The notes under the pieces: generated by a model
What the model was told of the DNA's origin: nothing
Databases searched by the model: none
Seen by the model: the letters and a program-made list of their open reading frames with translations, nothing else
DNA from: Hydrangea macrophylla
Taxonomy: Eukaryota > Streptophyta > Magnoliopsida > Cornales > Hydrangeaceae
DNA: 64,000 nt
Direction of reading: 5' to 3'
NCBI GenBank assembly: GCA_033977485.1
Contig: CM066990.1
Location: 14,574,001 to 14,638,000 of the forward strand
Shown: positions 11,133 through 23,253 of the stretch, in pieces
Layout: the number at the start of each line of letters is the position of its first letter
Position numbering within the stretch: the first letter of the stretch is position 1
Made by a program: the position numbers and the translations under genes

Positions 11133-12581
11133 TCAAGCATTGGTAAACAATTCTGGAAACTTCTCTCGCATTTCTGACTCTAATTCCCAGGAAGCTTCTC
11201 TTTCATCGTGATGCTTCCACTGAATCTTTACAAGTGGAATCTCTTTGTTTCTTAGCTTCTTCACTCCTCGATCTAGTATACGTATAGGTCTCTCGTTGTA
11301 TGATACGTTGTCATTGACCTCGATATCTGTGAAGTCGATCTCGTGTTCCGGGTTATGAGCACACTTCCTCAACATACTTATATGGCACACATTATGAACT
11401 CCAGACATCTTCGGTGATAGTGCAAGTCTATAAGCAACTTTGGCCACACATTCAAGGATCTCGAAAGGTCCTATGAATCGAGGCGAAATCTTTCCTCGCT
11501 TCTGTCCAAATCTCACAATACCTCGTACTGGTGATACCTTGAGGAAAACATGATCTCAAACATTTAAATCCAATCCCCTGTGACGTTTATCTGCGTAGCT
11601 CTTGAATCTACTCTGTGATGTACGCATCTTCTCTTTCACAATCTTGATCTTCTCGTTTGTCTCTCGCACCATATCAGGTCCAAGAAGTTGATTATCTCCC
11701 ACTCCTGCCTAACATAATGGCGATCGACAAGGTCGTCCATACAAGGCTTCAAAAGGTGCCATTCCTATACTCGTATGATAGGAATTATTGTAGGCAAATT
11801 CAATCAACGGCAAGTGCGTCTCCCATGTGCTTTCAAAATCAATGCCACAGGCTTGCAACATGTCTTCCATTACTTGATTGACTCTTTCGGTTTGTCCATT
11901 AGTCTGTGGATGAAAAGCTGAACTCAAGTTCAATGAAGTTCCCATAGCTTTCTGTAGACTTTTCCAAAATTCTGATGTAAATCGCGAATCTCTGTCAGAT
12001 ACGATTGTAACTGGCACACTGTGTAGTCGTACCACATGTTGTAAATACAATCTACTCATCCTTTCTACTGGATATGTCATACTATACGCAATGAAATGCG
12101 CTGACTTAGTGAGTCTATCAACAATCACCCAAATTGCATTGTGATTCTGTTGAGATCTAGGTAAGCCTACCACAAAATCCATGGATCTATGTTCCCATTT
12201 CCACTCAGGAATAGGTAAAGGCTGCAATAATCCTGATGGTTTCTGGTGTTCAGCTTTGACTTGCTGACAAGTGATACACTTGGAAACATACTCAGAAACA
12301 TCTCGCTTCATACCTTCCCACCAAAAGTTTCTTTTCAGGTCATTGTACATCTTAGTACCTCCAGGATGTACAGTCATCCGTGACTTATGTGCTTCATCCA
12401 AAATATCTTTTCGGAGAGTACCTGTATCTGGCCCACATAGTTTACCTCTACTCTTTAGAGCTCCATCTGGACCAATACTCCAGTTCTCTGGGTCTTTTGC
12501 TGATACCTTAGCAAACCATAACTGAAGTCCTTCATTCTCCTTCTGAGCTTCAAGTATGCGACTGATGATTGTTGGTTGCAC
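11133..12581 (-). pseudogene. E1 integrase with C-terminal chromodomain-like segment
   Basis: Integrase part of pol, which would join the cDNA to the host chromosome. Read on the minus strand: zinc-binding HHCC region (HPGGTKMYNDLK to CITCQQ), DDE core with MDFVVGLP, VSDRDSRF and NGQTERVNQ giving the three catalytic acids, then the GPF/Y region (RFIGPFEIL) and a chromodomain-like tail (RPIRILDRGVKKLRNKE, VKIQWKHHDEREASWE) up to the stop at 11133. Stops near 11706 (TGT then TAG, from TGG) and near 11555 split the frame, giving open blocks 12581-11709 and 11516-11133. All three catalytic residues are present, so decay is recent. Confidence 0.92.
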
Positions 12582-13265
12582 TACAAGGCATCCAAAATGT
12601 TGTCCTTCCTCTGCTCCAACTGCTATTTGCAGATCATATTCCCCAATGGTCTCTAATGCTCGTCATTCTCGAATTAATAACGTAGCAAGTAACCTTTGAG
12701 GTCGTCGACTTAGAGCGTCTGCTACTACATTTGCCTTTCCAGGATGATACTGTAAAGAAAAGTCATAATCTTTCAGTAACTCCATCCACCTTCGTTGTCT
12801 CATGTTTAACTCCTTCTGAGAAAATAGATACTTAAGACTCTTATGATCTGAAAACAAATCAAATTGGTCTCCATATAAGTAGTGTCTCTAGATCTTCAGA
12901 GCAAACACGATAGCAGCTAACTCTAGATCATGCGTAGGGTAGTTCTTCTCATGCGGATTCAGTTGTCGTGATCCATATGCAATCACATTTCCATCTTGCA
13001 TAAGCACACAACCGAGTCCTTGATGCGAAGCATCACTATAGATGATATACCATTCTCCTGTCTTCGATATTGCAAGCACTGGTGCTGAGGTTAACTTATC
13101 CTTCAACTCTTGGAATGCACGTTCATGCTTGTCTGTCCACTCGTACTTCATCTCCTTCTTTATTAAATTCGTTAAAGGCCCTGCAATCTTAGCGAATCCT
13201 TCAACGAATCTTCGATAGTAACCCGCTAATCCAAGAAAATTTCTAACTTCTGTGGCACTGGTTGG
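12582..13265 (-). pseudogene. E1 RNase H region
   Basis: Continuation of pol between RT and integrase, which would degrade the RNA strand of the hybrid. Seen on the minus strand: [16 protein letters not shown] (RT connection), [19 protein letters not shown] (first acidic residue), [30 protein letters not shown], and [19 protein letters not shown] near its end. Stops occur at about 13263 (CGA to TGA), 12888 (TGG to TAG) and 12663 (TGG to TGA), all consistent with C-to-T changes on one or the other strand. The same QYHPG...ADALSR segment is where the truncated relative E2 begins. Confidence 0.9.
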
Positions 13266-14828
13266 TCACTTCCAACTTAAGACAACATCAATCTTAGACG
13301 AGTCTACAGCAATCCCATGCTGATTAACAACATGTCCCAAGAATTTGACTTCCTGTAGCCAGAATTCACATTTACTAAACTTTGCATACAGCTGGTCATC
13401 TCTTAATGTCTGCAAAGCAATTCGTAAATGCTCTTTGTGATCTTCTTCCGTTTTTGAATAAATCAAGATATCGTCGATGAATACGATAATGAATTTATCC
13501 AGATATGGTCTGAATACTCTATTCATTAGGTCCATAAACACTGCGGGGGCATTGGTTAATCGAAAAGGCATAACCAAAAACTCATAGTGACCATACCTCG
13601 TCCTGAAAGCTGTCTTTGTAATATCTTCCAGTCGGACTAGCAGTTGATGATATCCCGAACGTAAATCGATCTTCGAGAATATCATTGCTCCTTGTAACTG
13701 ATCGAATAAATCATCTATCCTGGGGAGAGGATATCTGTTCTTGATCGTTACTTTGTTTAACTCTCTGTAGTCTATACAGAGTCTCTGTGTTCCATCCTTC
13801 TTCTTTACAAACAATACTGGTGCTCCCCAAGGCGATGTATAAGGTCTAACAAAACCTAGGTCTTCAAGCTCTTGAACTTGCTTCTTTAATTCTATCATCT
13901 CTGTTGGCGCCATTCGATAAGGAGTCTTTGAAATTGGTAAAGTTTCGGGCACCAACTCGATACAAAAATCAATCTCCCCCTTAGGCGGAAGTCCTTTGAT
14001 ATCTTCAAACACATCTTCAAACTCTTGAACAATAGGAATTTGAGCAACAGTGATCTCCACACTCATGCTCTCGTTTGCAGAAAGATTACTAGAAAGAAAG
14101 ACTTCGCTATTAGAGTTACACTGGAATCTGACAGCAGGATGTCCAGGTATCGAAAAGACAATCGATCTTCTAACGCAATCTAAAGTTGCATGATACTTCG
14201 TAAGCCAATTCATTCCTAAGATAATGTCAAACTCAGACATAGATAAGATTACTAAGTCCACTGAAAAGTTTCTGCCCTCTAGGATCAAGGGATAGTTCTT
14301 GCAAACTTTACCCAACTTAACACTAGCTCCCAAAGGTGATATAGCTTTAAGTGGTGTCTCAAGAGCCTGAGGTACTAAACCCAAATCTTGTATAATTCTA
14401 GCAGCAATAAATGAACGAGTAGCACCAGTATCAAATAAAACTTTTACTTGACTGTGAAATAACACAATTGTACCTTCCAGGTTCTGTTGATCTTCTTCAT
14501 TGAATCCCGCTTCTGCCGGAATAATAGCATTAAGCTTAGTCTGCTCTGGTGGTCCTTGGATTCCTTGCACTGGCTTGCGACAATTCTTACTAATGTGGCC
14601 TGGTATACCACAGTTGCGGCAGAGAACTCCTGATTGTCGCCCAGATTTAGGACAGTTCCTTGCCATATGTCCATAGTCTCCACAGGTAAAGCACCCCGTT
14701 CTTCCTCCGTAAGTATTGCCCAAAGCTTGAGCAGGTGGTCCTCTCTGTTGCTGCTGTGCTGGTTGAGGCATATTCTGTGGTGGTTTCCTTATTCCTTCCA
14801 AAGTACGCTTGTTACCTTGGAAATTCAT
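13266..14828 (-). pseudogene. E1 nucleocapsid, protease and reverse transcriptase (520-aa open block)
   Basis: A 520-residue open block of the gag-pol polyprotein. Two CCHC zinc knuckles bind RNA (C46-C59, [15 protein letters not shown]70-C83, [14 protein letters not shown]). The aspartic protease active site is FDTGA (D137). The RT runs from about residue 300 ([11 protein letters not shown]) through [19 protein letters not shown], the catalytic motif [13 protein letters not shown] (D392) and FIDDILIYS (D456, D457). The MPFGLTNAPA motif reads [10 protein letters not shown], a G-to-R change likely to harm activity. It ends at a TGA in place of an arginine codon near 13263. The start used is the first Met of the open block. 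In the intact element it would be fused to the gag upstream. Confidence 0.93.
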
Positions 14829-14957
14829 CTGAGTTCTCCCACCTTGTTTATATCTCGAGGGCTGTGACTAAAATTTCCTTGACTGGGGCTGGAAATTCCT
14901 TTGTTGATAGGGCACATTCCTCGGTGGTGGCTGTCGACTCATCAGTTGCTTAGTCGT

Positions 14958-15655
14958 CTAACTGTTCTTCTCCAGACTAACAGTAAATCGAACAACACTT
15001 TCAAATGTCTGGCCCAGATGACCAACCATCATATGTCGCAGGTGTGAATTTAGTCCTTGATGGAAATGCTTCACTCTTTTAGGCTGCGTATCCACCATAT
15101 GTCCAGCAAAACGTGAGAGACGCTCGAATTGCGTTGTATACTCTCTAACAGTCATACTGCCTTGGACCAGACTCAAGAATTTCTTCTCTTCGTGATCTCT
15201 TTCTTCTTTCGGGAAATAATTTTCTAAGAATCTAATCTTGAAAGCTTCCCAAGGCATTCCCCTTACAGCTTCAGCTCCAATCATTGCTTTCTCAGCTTCC
15301 CACCAATCTGCGGCGGCAAAGGTTAACTGGAATATGGCTAGACGACGCTTATCTAGCTCGTTCCATTCAATGGTTTCAAAAATCAGATCCATCTCTCTTA
15401 ACCACTGCTCCGCCTTCCATGGATCAACAATCCATCAAACTTTTCTAGTCTAAGAGCCCGAAAATGTTCAAGTAACTTGTCTCCCGTTTGCCTAGGAGGA
15501 TGAAATACAACAGGTGGCGGCTGTTGATGGTTGTTCTGGTTTCGATTATCCAATTGCTCCATGCGCTGCATAAATGCTTCAAAAATGCCGGTCGGATCTA
15601 TGTTCGTAGAGATAGGTGCTCCTGGTCGCAAAGTCAGTCTCGCCGATCCCACCAT
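14958..15655 (-). pseudogene. E1 gag (capsid part)
   Basis: Capsid portion of gag on the minus strand. It starts MVGSARLTLRPGAPIS at 15655 and runs to about 15425 (EHFRALRLEKFDGL), where a frameshift moves reading to 15392-14958. The second block carries the retrotransposon gag core: FQLTFAAADWWEAEKAMI, WEAFKIRFLENYFPKEERD, VREYTTQFERLSRFAGHM, FHQGLNSHLRHMM. A stop near 14958 separates it from the zinc-knuckle block. The ATG lies about 300 bp inside the 5' LTR, as expected for this family. Confidence 0.88.
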
Positions 15656-15935
15656 GATGAATCAGGTATCAGGTACTTAAGTGAATAACTATCGGTTAGA
15701 CCCCCGTCAACAATAATAAGTATAACATCAATGCCATATCAAAAAGAGTGAAGAGAAACATATGACACAACGTATACTGTATAAGAATATCACATAAGGA
15801 TACTCATAGTATATCACATTAATATAACTAACTTAAGATATAAACTTCCTAAGTCTGAACAAATCTCTTAGAAAACTTAAGGTTCAAAACCTATGTGTCG
15901 GAAAATCAGTGAGAGCCAGCTAACTAAAGCTTAAA

Positions 15936-15951
15936 CCTGGCTCTGATACCA
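15936..15951 (-). promoter_or_regulatory. E1 primer-binding site (initiator tRNA-Met type)
   Basis: On the minus strand TGGTATCAGAGCCAGG follows the end of the 5' LTR after a seven-base gap. This is the widely used plant initiator-tRNA-Met primer site. Confidence 0.93.
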
Positions 15952-15958
15952 AAAATCC

Positions 15959-18701
15959 TGTCACGCCCCAGAGTAGCAAAATAGGGAAAAATAAATTTCC
16001 ATTTTTGGACCCGAAAGTACGTGTCAAGTGAAGTCACATGATTTTCCACACAAAAACTTAAACATTTAAAACATAATCCAATACATCTGGAAAATGAAGG
16101 TATAACCTTACTAAGTTCAAATAGTCAGAACCGTTACAATATCAGAGTCTGATCCATAGGATCACAACAAGTCTGGAGACAATATATGCCCAAGTACCCG
16201 TTACAAAAGTCTACAGCAATAACAGAAACATAAACTAGACTATGACAGTCTTTAGTCCTCAGCTGGTGTAAGGATCAGCGTCAGCAAAAAACTCTCCTCC
16301 AGTGTAACCGTCATGTATGGGGTCACCCACCACATATCCCTCATCAGGGTAGTAGTTATCGTCATAGGCTCTGTCACCTGTATAGTCAAACGTTTGCATA
16401 CCTAGATGTGAAATGTCCAGGGCATAGCCATCAGCTTACAAGGCCAAGTAATAGGTACTCTGGGTAACATAGTTAAAATTGATTACATCATTAGCATTAA
16501 GTATCTTTAACATATGTATCAACTCATAATAGTATATATCATTTCTCAATTATTCTCATCTCTTAATACATCTCTGATTCCAAAACATCACGCATTGAGC
16601 TATGCCAACTCATCTATCAACATATCCATGCTCTGTACTTAGCATCTCATAGTCTACAACCCTCTGATTCACCGCCATTTACAGAGGTGAAGCCTGTCCC
16701 TCACCGCAAGTCATGAATCAGTCCGATGTGACTGTCTGAAACACTTTCCAAAACACAATACATCACTCTATCGACATATTAATGCTCTCGCCCCATAGTC
16801 TAACAAACATCTGGTTCACCGCCATTTACAGAGGTGAAAACCTGTCCCTCACCACAAGTCATGAACTAGTCCGATGTTGACTGTCTGAAGCAAAACACAA
16901 TATATCTCACTATGCCACGACTGACACATTTTGATAACAAAACCTCCGTTTCACCGCTATTCAGAGGGTATACCTTCCCTCCCCGCACGACGTGAACATG
17001 GTCCAATTGTTAACCTAACCTACATCACCTAGTCAACAACCCTCTGGTTTACCGCTATTTACAGAGGTGAAACATGTCCCTCACTGCAAGTCATAAACTA
17101 GTCCGATGTGACTGTCGGTCATGCTGACCCAAATCCCAATACTAAAACAAACCCACGACTTTCCCATGTGGCTACCTAACATAAATAGAATAACTGACCA
17201 TCAAAACCCAAACCAAACTAGGTTTAACACGTATACGTTCCTCACTTAATAATTAACTCAAAGGTACAACAGCTTAAGCCCTTTACTTCTCATAGTTTAC
17301 ATTAGCAATCATCACGTTATTCTCTTTATTAACGCAGTTCAATCATCATAAAAGGTTTGGAATAATAAGATAACATCATTATAAACTTGGTATAACAACA
17401 TTGTAAATATCATCATAGCATGAATCAAACATTTTTATCACATAACTGCATTCAAATCAAAACTAGAATGAAATATTAGACAACGTGCATGATTCTAGTA
17501 AAAATAGGGCATAGGGGTATTTTGGTCATTTTCAAGTTTATAATTCATGATCTGAAAATATAAAAGTTACGTGAGATCAAATAAATAAGTATTCATGTTG
17601 TAGGTTAAGAGTTTTCGATCCCCGTTAAGAAAATATCTTGATTTCAGTCGACTTAAGTGAAAATAGGTCACAAGGGTATTTTGGTCATTTTTCAGTTTTG
17701 TAAGTCCACAACTGAATTTATAAAAGTTCCGTGAGATTAAATAAATAAGTATTCATGTTGGAAGTTAAGAGTTTTCGATCCTCATTAAGAATCCATCTCG
17801 ATTCCAACCGTATTTGAAAATACCAGTTTATCGTATTTATACCGTATTTGAAAAACCAGAATACTTTATTTATACTATATCATAATACTGTATTCATATC
17901 GTATTATACTATATTAGAATACCGCATTTATATCGTATTATACTATATCAGAATACCGCATTTATACGTATAACAAATATAAATACGTAATATAATACGT
18001 ATACATACCACATAATTAATATACATCATAATTACAATCATAATCATATGTGCATAACAAAGTGTAATATAAATAGCTTAGTGAGTTGGAGACTCACCTA
18101 AATTCGCAGAATAATAATGTCGAGAAAACCCAAAGAAAACCCGAAGAATCTTCGAATATAAAATCCAGGCTTCAAATAGTGTTCTTGGTGTTCTTGGTGT
18201 ACTATGTGTGTTCTTGGTGTTCTGGGTGTACTAGGTGTGTTCTTGGCGTTCTGGGTGTACTATGTGTGTTCTTGATGTTCTTGGTGTACTATGTGTGTTC
18301 TTGGTGTTCTTGGTGTTCTATGTGTGTTCTTGGTGTTCTTGGTGTTCTATGTGTGTGAGATGAAGATATGTAAGCATTAGGATGAGTTCTCAACCTCATA
18401 AGTCTAAGGATAAATGTAATGGAATGGTCCCATGTATATAGGAACCAAGGAGGGACCTCACCTTGCAATTACCAAGAGTTAAAGGTTCAAAGGATAATTA
18501 TTTCCTTAGGGCCATGTTTGGTTGGATGTGCAATAAAATCAGAACTGGTCCAAATATACCAGATATTCACAAATCTGCTAAATTTATGTTTCTAAAAATT
18601 TTGAAAATTTATAATCGAGTTCTATAAATACTGAATATTATAATAACATAAAAATACTATTCATCTTGGGAAATAAATATTTAAAAATAGTGGGTATTAC
18701 A
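15959..18701 (-). repeat. E1 5' LTR (2,743 bp, right copy)
   Basis: Same sequence as 8281-11003 with few differences, beginning TGTCACGCCCC and ending GGGTATTACA on the plus strand. It includes the four-copy interspersed repeat (about 16655-17120) and the TTCTTGGTG minisatellite (18180-18356). The TATA-like stretch on the minus strand is at about 18434-18441. Confidence 0.94.
18180..18356 (-). repeat. TTCTTGGTG minisatellite in E1 5' LTR
   Basis: Counterpart of 10499-10657, slightly longer. It is arranged as repeated GTTCTTGGTGT blocks separated by ACTATGTGT. It creates a false repetitive plus-strand ORF. Confidence 0.85.
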
Positions 18702-20653
18702 CCTTTTGCAGCTTCCCAGAACCATGGGTGGACCAGAAAGATAAGTGTTTAAAGCCAGGGTTTGAGATCTTTTTTCCCTACTAGTTTTCTGCATACGAAG
18801 ATCCATACTTGCAAATGCCTACCAAGTCGGTTATTGCCAAGGATTGGATTAGTGCGCTAGACGGCTCTGTCATGAAAGAACTGTTGGGCAAAGGGAGCAT
18901 AGAAGTTATGAAAGCGGGTCATGGAAAGGCCGAAGATGAATATGTTGAAGGTCTGGTAGAGGAGGTAGCCGAGAGTGAGAAAGATGAGGAAGATCAGAGG
19001 AAGATCGACAAAGGAGGGACTGAGAAAGAATAGATGGAGGAAATTACTAAGACACGGGATCTGGGAGAATGCTTCATCACCGATCTGGGAGGAGAGAATA
19101 AGAAAGAGTGGGTTTTTGAGTCTAGTGATAGGTATCCCCCACACCCAGAGTCTATAATGGCCCAAATGAGGCGTCTTTCAATTTCTATGTCTGTTGTAAT
19201 CACTCCAAAGAAAATCAATGAAAGCATGACTGATTCTGCCTACTCGAATGCGCTTAATGAATGTGATGATCATGAAATACCCATTGAATTGCAAAAATTA
19301 ATTGAAAAAGAAAAAGAATCTACATGTAAAATCATTGAGGACACCCTAACAATTAATCTAGGAAATGAAAATAATCCTCAAAATGTCTTTATCGGCTCTA
19401 CACTTGGCAAAGAAGAAAGCGAAGAATTAATCAAACTATTAAGTGAATTCAAAGATGTTTTTGCATGGTCTTATAATGATATGCACGACATTGATCCAGA
19501 GATAGTCCAACACCACATCCCCATTTTCCCAAATTTGAAACCAGTAAAACAAAAATTGAGGCGAATGAGGCCTGAATGGGCACTCAAGGTCAAAGAGGAA
19601 GTTGAAAAGCAATTAAGAGCCGGATTCTTAATGGTCACCGAGTATCCAGAATGGATCGCCAATGTAGTGCCTGTCCCTAAAAAGGATGGTCGTGTTAGGG
19701 TTTGCGTTGATTTCTGAGACCTAAACTAAGCAAGCCCTAAAGATGATTTCCCTTTACCACATATCGACGTCCTCGTTGATAACACCGCCAGGAATGAGCT
19801 TTTATCCTTCATGGATGGATTCTCCGGCTATAACCAGATCCTCATGGCACTAGAGGATAGAGAGAAAACAACTTTTATCATGCCATGGGGAACATACTGC
19901 TATAGGGTGATGCCATTTGGGCTCAAGAATACAGGAGCAACATATCAGCGAGCCGCAACCACGTTATTGCATGACATGATCCATAAAGAGGTGGAAGTGT
20001 ATGTGGATGATATGATTGTGAAATCTAGAGAGAGGAAAGGGCACTTGGAGGCTTTGAGGAAGTTTTTTGGGAGGTTAAGGGAGTGTAGGATGAGACAAAA
20101 CCCACAGAAATGTACCTTCGGTGTCACCACCGGAAAATTGTTAGGATTCCTTATTACTCAGAGGGGAATTGAAGTAGACCCGACCAAGATAAAAGCCATA
20201 GTCGAAATGCAGCCACCCAAGAATGAAAAAGAGGTGAGGGGGTTCCTGGGTAGAATACAGTTTATAAGCTGTTTTATCTCAAAACTCACCATGACCTGCG
20301 ACCCTCTATATAAACTACTCAGAAAAGGAGAGAAGTTTGAGTGGGATACCTTGTGTCAGAAAGCCTTCGATAAAATCAAAACCTACCTCCAAAACCCACC
20401 TATCCTGTCACCACCCTCACCCGGGAAGCCTCTGCTGCTATACCTTTCTGTGACCGAGGATTCAATGGGATGCATGTTGGCCCAAGAAGGAGAAGAAGGA
20501 CACGTAGAAAAGGCCATTTATTATTTGAGCAAGAGGATGACCGTATACGAGTTAAAGTACTCACCCTTAGAGAAAGCATGTTGGGCTTTAGTCTGGTGTA
20601 CCAGTTGCCTTAGGCATTATATGTTAGTCTTCCCCGTGATCTTAATTTCCTGA
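18702..20653 (+). pseudogene. Element B reverse transcriptase and first RNase H
   Basis: Pol resumes directly after E1, the first codons (FPEPWVD) continuing the segment cut at 8280. The stretch 18702-19500 is a spacer with little recognisable fold. RT proper runs from LRRMRPEWALKVKEEVEKQL (about 19558) through NVVPVPKKDGRVRVCVDF, a stop at 19717, DFPLPHIDVLVDN, FMDGFSGYNQI and the active site YVDDMIVKS (about 19999-20025). The connection and first RNase H follow (FEWDTLCQKAFDKIK, LYLSVTEDSMGCMLAQEG, AIYYLSKRMTVYELKYSPLEK). It stops at 20653 after MLVFPVILIS. Stops, and a small loss at 20640-20680, make it inactive. Confidence 0.9.
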
Positions 20654-20664
20654 ATGGACCCGCC

Positions 20665-21411
20665 TTGAACAGTAGGATTTCTCGATGGACCATGATGCTA
20701 GCCGAGTTTGATATCAGATATGTCACCTCCAAATCTGTCAAAGGGAGAGCCATCGCCGAGTACCTAGCTGACCTTGCCATAGAATCTGGGGAGAAGGGAG
20801 AATTCAGGTTTCCTGACAAAGGAGTGATGGAGGTAAGGGAGGATTTATGGAGGATGTATTTCGATGGGGCCGCTAATCAACTAGGCTACGGAGTCGGAGT
20901 TATCCTTGTAGCACCTAATGGAACCCCTACCCCACTGGCTGTCAAGCTTAAATACAACTTAACCAATAACACAGCGGAGTACGAAGCATGCATAGTGGGA
21001 ATGGAGGCGGCGCTAGCCTTAAAGGTTGAAAAAGTTGATGTGTTTGGAGATTCCAATTTGATCATATCCCAAGTGCGGGGAGATTGGAGGGTGAAACACG
21101 AGAAGTTGAGGCCATACCATGACTATTTGGAGAGTTTGAAAGAACAATTCAAGAAGATATCATTCTACTACCTTCCCCAAGAGGAAAACCAATTGGCTGA
21201 TTCCCTTGTAACCCTAGCATCAATGATACAGATCCCCTCAGGGGTCACGATGGTCCCATTATCCATAGAAATTAGAAATCAACCCTCATTTGAGATAGTC
21301 GCGGCCATAGAAGACGAGGGGGAAATGCTGTGGTATGTGGATGTGTGGAATTTCATTAAAGAGGGAGAATACCCCGAAGGAGCCTTAGAAAAGGACAGGA
21401 AGGCAATCTGA
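20665..21411 (+). pseudogene. Element B second (additional) RNase H
   Basis: A second RNase H fold of the kind reported as acquired by the Tat lineage, downstream of the normal one. Residues in order: ISRWTMMLAEFDIRYV (tether), WRMYFDGAANQLGYGVGVIL (first D), NNTAEYEACIVGMEAAL (E), VFGDSNLIISQVRGDW (D), and QEENQLADSLVTLASM. The D-E-D acids are visible. The 248-residue block begins at ATG 20665 because of a break just upstream and ends at TGA 21409. In the intact polyprotein it is continuous with RT and integrase. It would help remove RNA primer and genome remnants. Confidence 0.88.
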
Positions 21412-21429
21412 AGGTTCTCAGCCCAATTT

Positions 21430-22568
21430 GTGATCTATGCAGACAAGCTATGGAAAAGGTCATACACAGGGTACAATTTAGAATGTCTAAATGGAAAAGA
21501 GGCCCAAAGAATGATGGAAGAAATACGTGAAGGAGTCTGTGAGCCCCATATGAATGGGCATATGCTGGCAAAGAAGATCATTCGGCAAGGATATTATTGG
21601 ACGACTCTGGACAAAGATTGTTGTGAGTATGTCAGAAGATGCCACAAATGCCAAATCCACGCCAATCTAATGCATACCCCGCCTTCCCAGCTTTATAGCA
21701 TGACCACGCCTTGGCCTTTCTCTATTTGGGGCATTGATATCATCGGTGAAATAGTTCCGAAGGCTTCCAATGGGCATCGGTATATAATCGTGGCGATAGA
21801 CTACTTTACTAAATGAGTGGAGGCCGCATCGTACGCCACATTAAAGGCTAAGGATGTTGTGAGCTTCATCGAAAAGAACATAATCTATAGGTATTGGGTC
21901 CCCAATGAGTTCATTTCAGATCATGGTATCAATTTCCAGAGAGAATGTATCCCACTCCTAGAAAATTATAAAATCACCCGCCATCAGTCCTCTCCATATA
22001 GGCCACAAACAAACCAAGCGGTAGAAGCAGCGAATAAGAAAATTAAAGCAATCTTGGGGAAAACAACAGATCCGTACAAAGATTGGCACGAGAAGCTATC
22101 GTTTGCACTATGGGGGTACCGGACCTCTATAAGAACTTCTACAGGAGCTACACGTTGGTTTACGGTATGGAGGTCGTTATCCCAGTCGAGGTGGAGATAC
22201 CATCTCTTATGGTTTTGGCAGAATTTGAGATCACCAAATTAGAATGGATACGAGGAAGGTATGAGGAGTTGATGTTGCTCGATGAGAAGAGGTTGGCCGC
22301 AATAAACCATACTCGTGGATATCAGAAGAGGATAGCTCGTGCTTTCAACAAAAAGGTCCGCTTAAGGAAGCTTGCTGAGGATGACCTGGTCCTCAAAGAA
22401 CTGAAAGTGCCCGTTTATGACCCCAGAGGAAAATTCAAACCCAACTGGGTCGGGCCGTACATCATAAAGACCCTCCTCTCTGGAGGGGCGGCCAATCTCA
22501 TGGACCTGGACGGGGTTGAATTTAAACAACCAATTAACCTCGATTGCCTCAAGAAATACTTTACTTGA
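21430..22568 (+). pseudogene. Element B integrase
   Basis: Zinc-binding region (HMLAKKIIRQGYYW to CHKCQIH), then the DDE core: IWGIDIIGEIV (first D), FISDHGINFQREC (second D) and QTNQAVEAANKK (E). The frame is cut by a TGA replacing tryptophan at 21814 (DYFTK-stop-VEA) and by a shift near 22140. The C-terminal part continues in 22083-22568 with YGMEVVIPVEVEIPS, DLVLKELKVPVYDPRGKFK and NWVGPYIIKTLL, ending KKYFT then TGA. No chromodomain follows, as expected for Tat. All catalytic acids remain but the chain is interrupted. Confidence 0.9.
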
Positions 22569-23253
22569 AACCATTCCTTTCAAAACCTCCTACCTAGATG
22601 AACTACGCTTGACCTGATTCCCGCTAGGGGATACGTAGGAAACCTACTTGGTTCGGTCATTAAAATAAAACCGCCTGAGCGGCATCTTCCTTCAAGCCTT
22701 AAACCAAACTACTGCAGGCCTGATACCCATCCGGGGATAAGTAGACGGGCTCTCGAAAGCCTTCGGCCCATGAAAACCTAAAAAAGAAGAAAAAAACCCT
22801 GTGCTAAACTAGGGGAAAACTTGCGTTTGCCTAGAACCACTTTGAAGCCCCAAAACCAAGGGCATACTCCGTTTGCTACCCGAAGAACCCACATATTTAC
22901 CTTAAAACCATCTCTGGATGTACTGACTATCAAATGAGTACTATAAGGAAACAAATGTGAATTCATGGTATAGAAAGAGTAAAGCTTTAAGAAGGACACA
23001 AAGCAAAGTAAATAGCCAAGAAAAGACATTAAAAGGAGAATTTTTCATAAAAGATTAATTGGAGGAGTGAACACTATGATTAAACATTCTAGAACTTTTC
23101 CTAAAAGATGACAACACTTTTTGAAGAAAGAAATAAAGAAAATCACATTCAAAAGCATAAAAAAGATAGGCAAGACTTATCTAAAAATTTCATAAAGAAG
23201 AACTTTGTCCTATTTGTTTTACTTTTGTCAACAAATATCTATGAAGACTGTCT
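22569..23253 (+). other. Element B pol-to-antisense-gene spacer
   Basis: Non-coding. It contains a conserved-looking 42-base motif at 22600-22641 (GAACTACG...CTGATTCC...GGGATACGTAGG) that is repeated near the 3' LTR at 32180-32222, and a weaker CTGATACCC...GGGATAAGTAG at about 22718-22745. The rest is A-rich. Confidence 0.7.
22600..22641 (+). repeat. Conserved GATACGTAGG motif, copy 1
   Basis: Shares GAACTACG, CTGATTCC and GGGATACGTAGG in the same order and spacing with 32180-32222. I recall similar text in other plant Tat/Ogre elements. Function unknown. Confidence 0.75.

Larger units (their letters stand above)
8281..18701 (-). mobile_element. Element E1: complete Tekay/Del-type chromovirus, reverse orientation
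   Basis: 10.4-kb LTR retrotransposon on the minus strand with two LTRs (15959-18701 as 5' LTR, 8281-11003 as 3' LTR), initiator-tRNA primer site, gag with two zinc knuckles, protease, RT, RNase H, integrase and a C-terminal chromodomain-like segment. The integrase-then-chromodomain order and long LTRs fit the Tekay (Del) branch of plant chromoviruses, which use the chromodomain to choose chromatin targets. It is nested in the protease/RT junction of element B. The coding region has a handful of stops and shifts, so it is not autonomous now, but the two LTRs are very alike over long stretches, so the insertion is fairly young. Confidence 0.94.

Noticed and set aside
18086..18358. Plus-strand 90-aa ORF with repeated VFLVFLVYYVCSWC-like text
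   Set aside because: It is the translation of the TTCTTGGTG minisatellite in E1's LTR. Not a gene.
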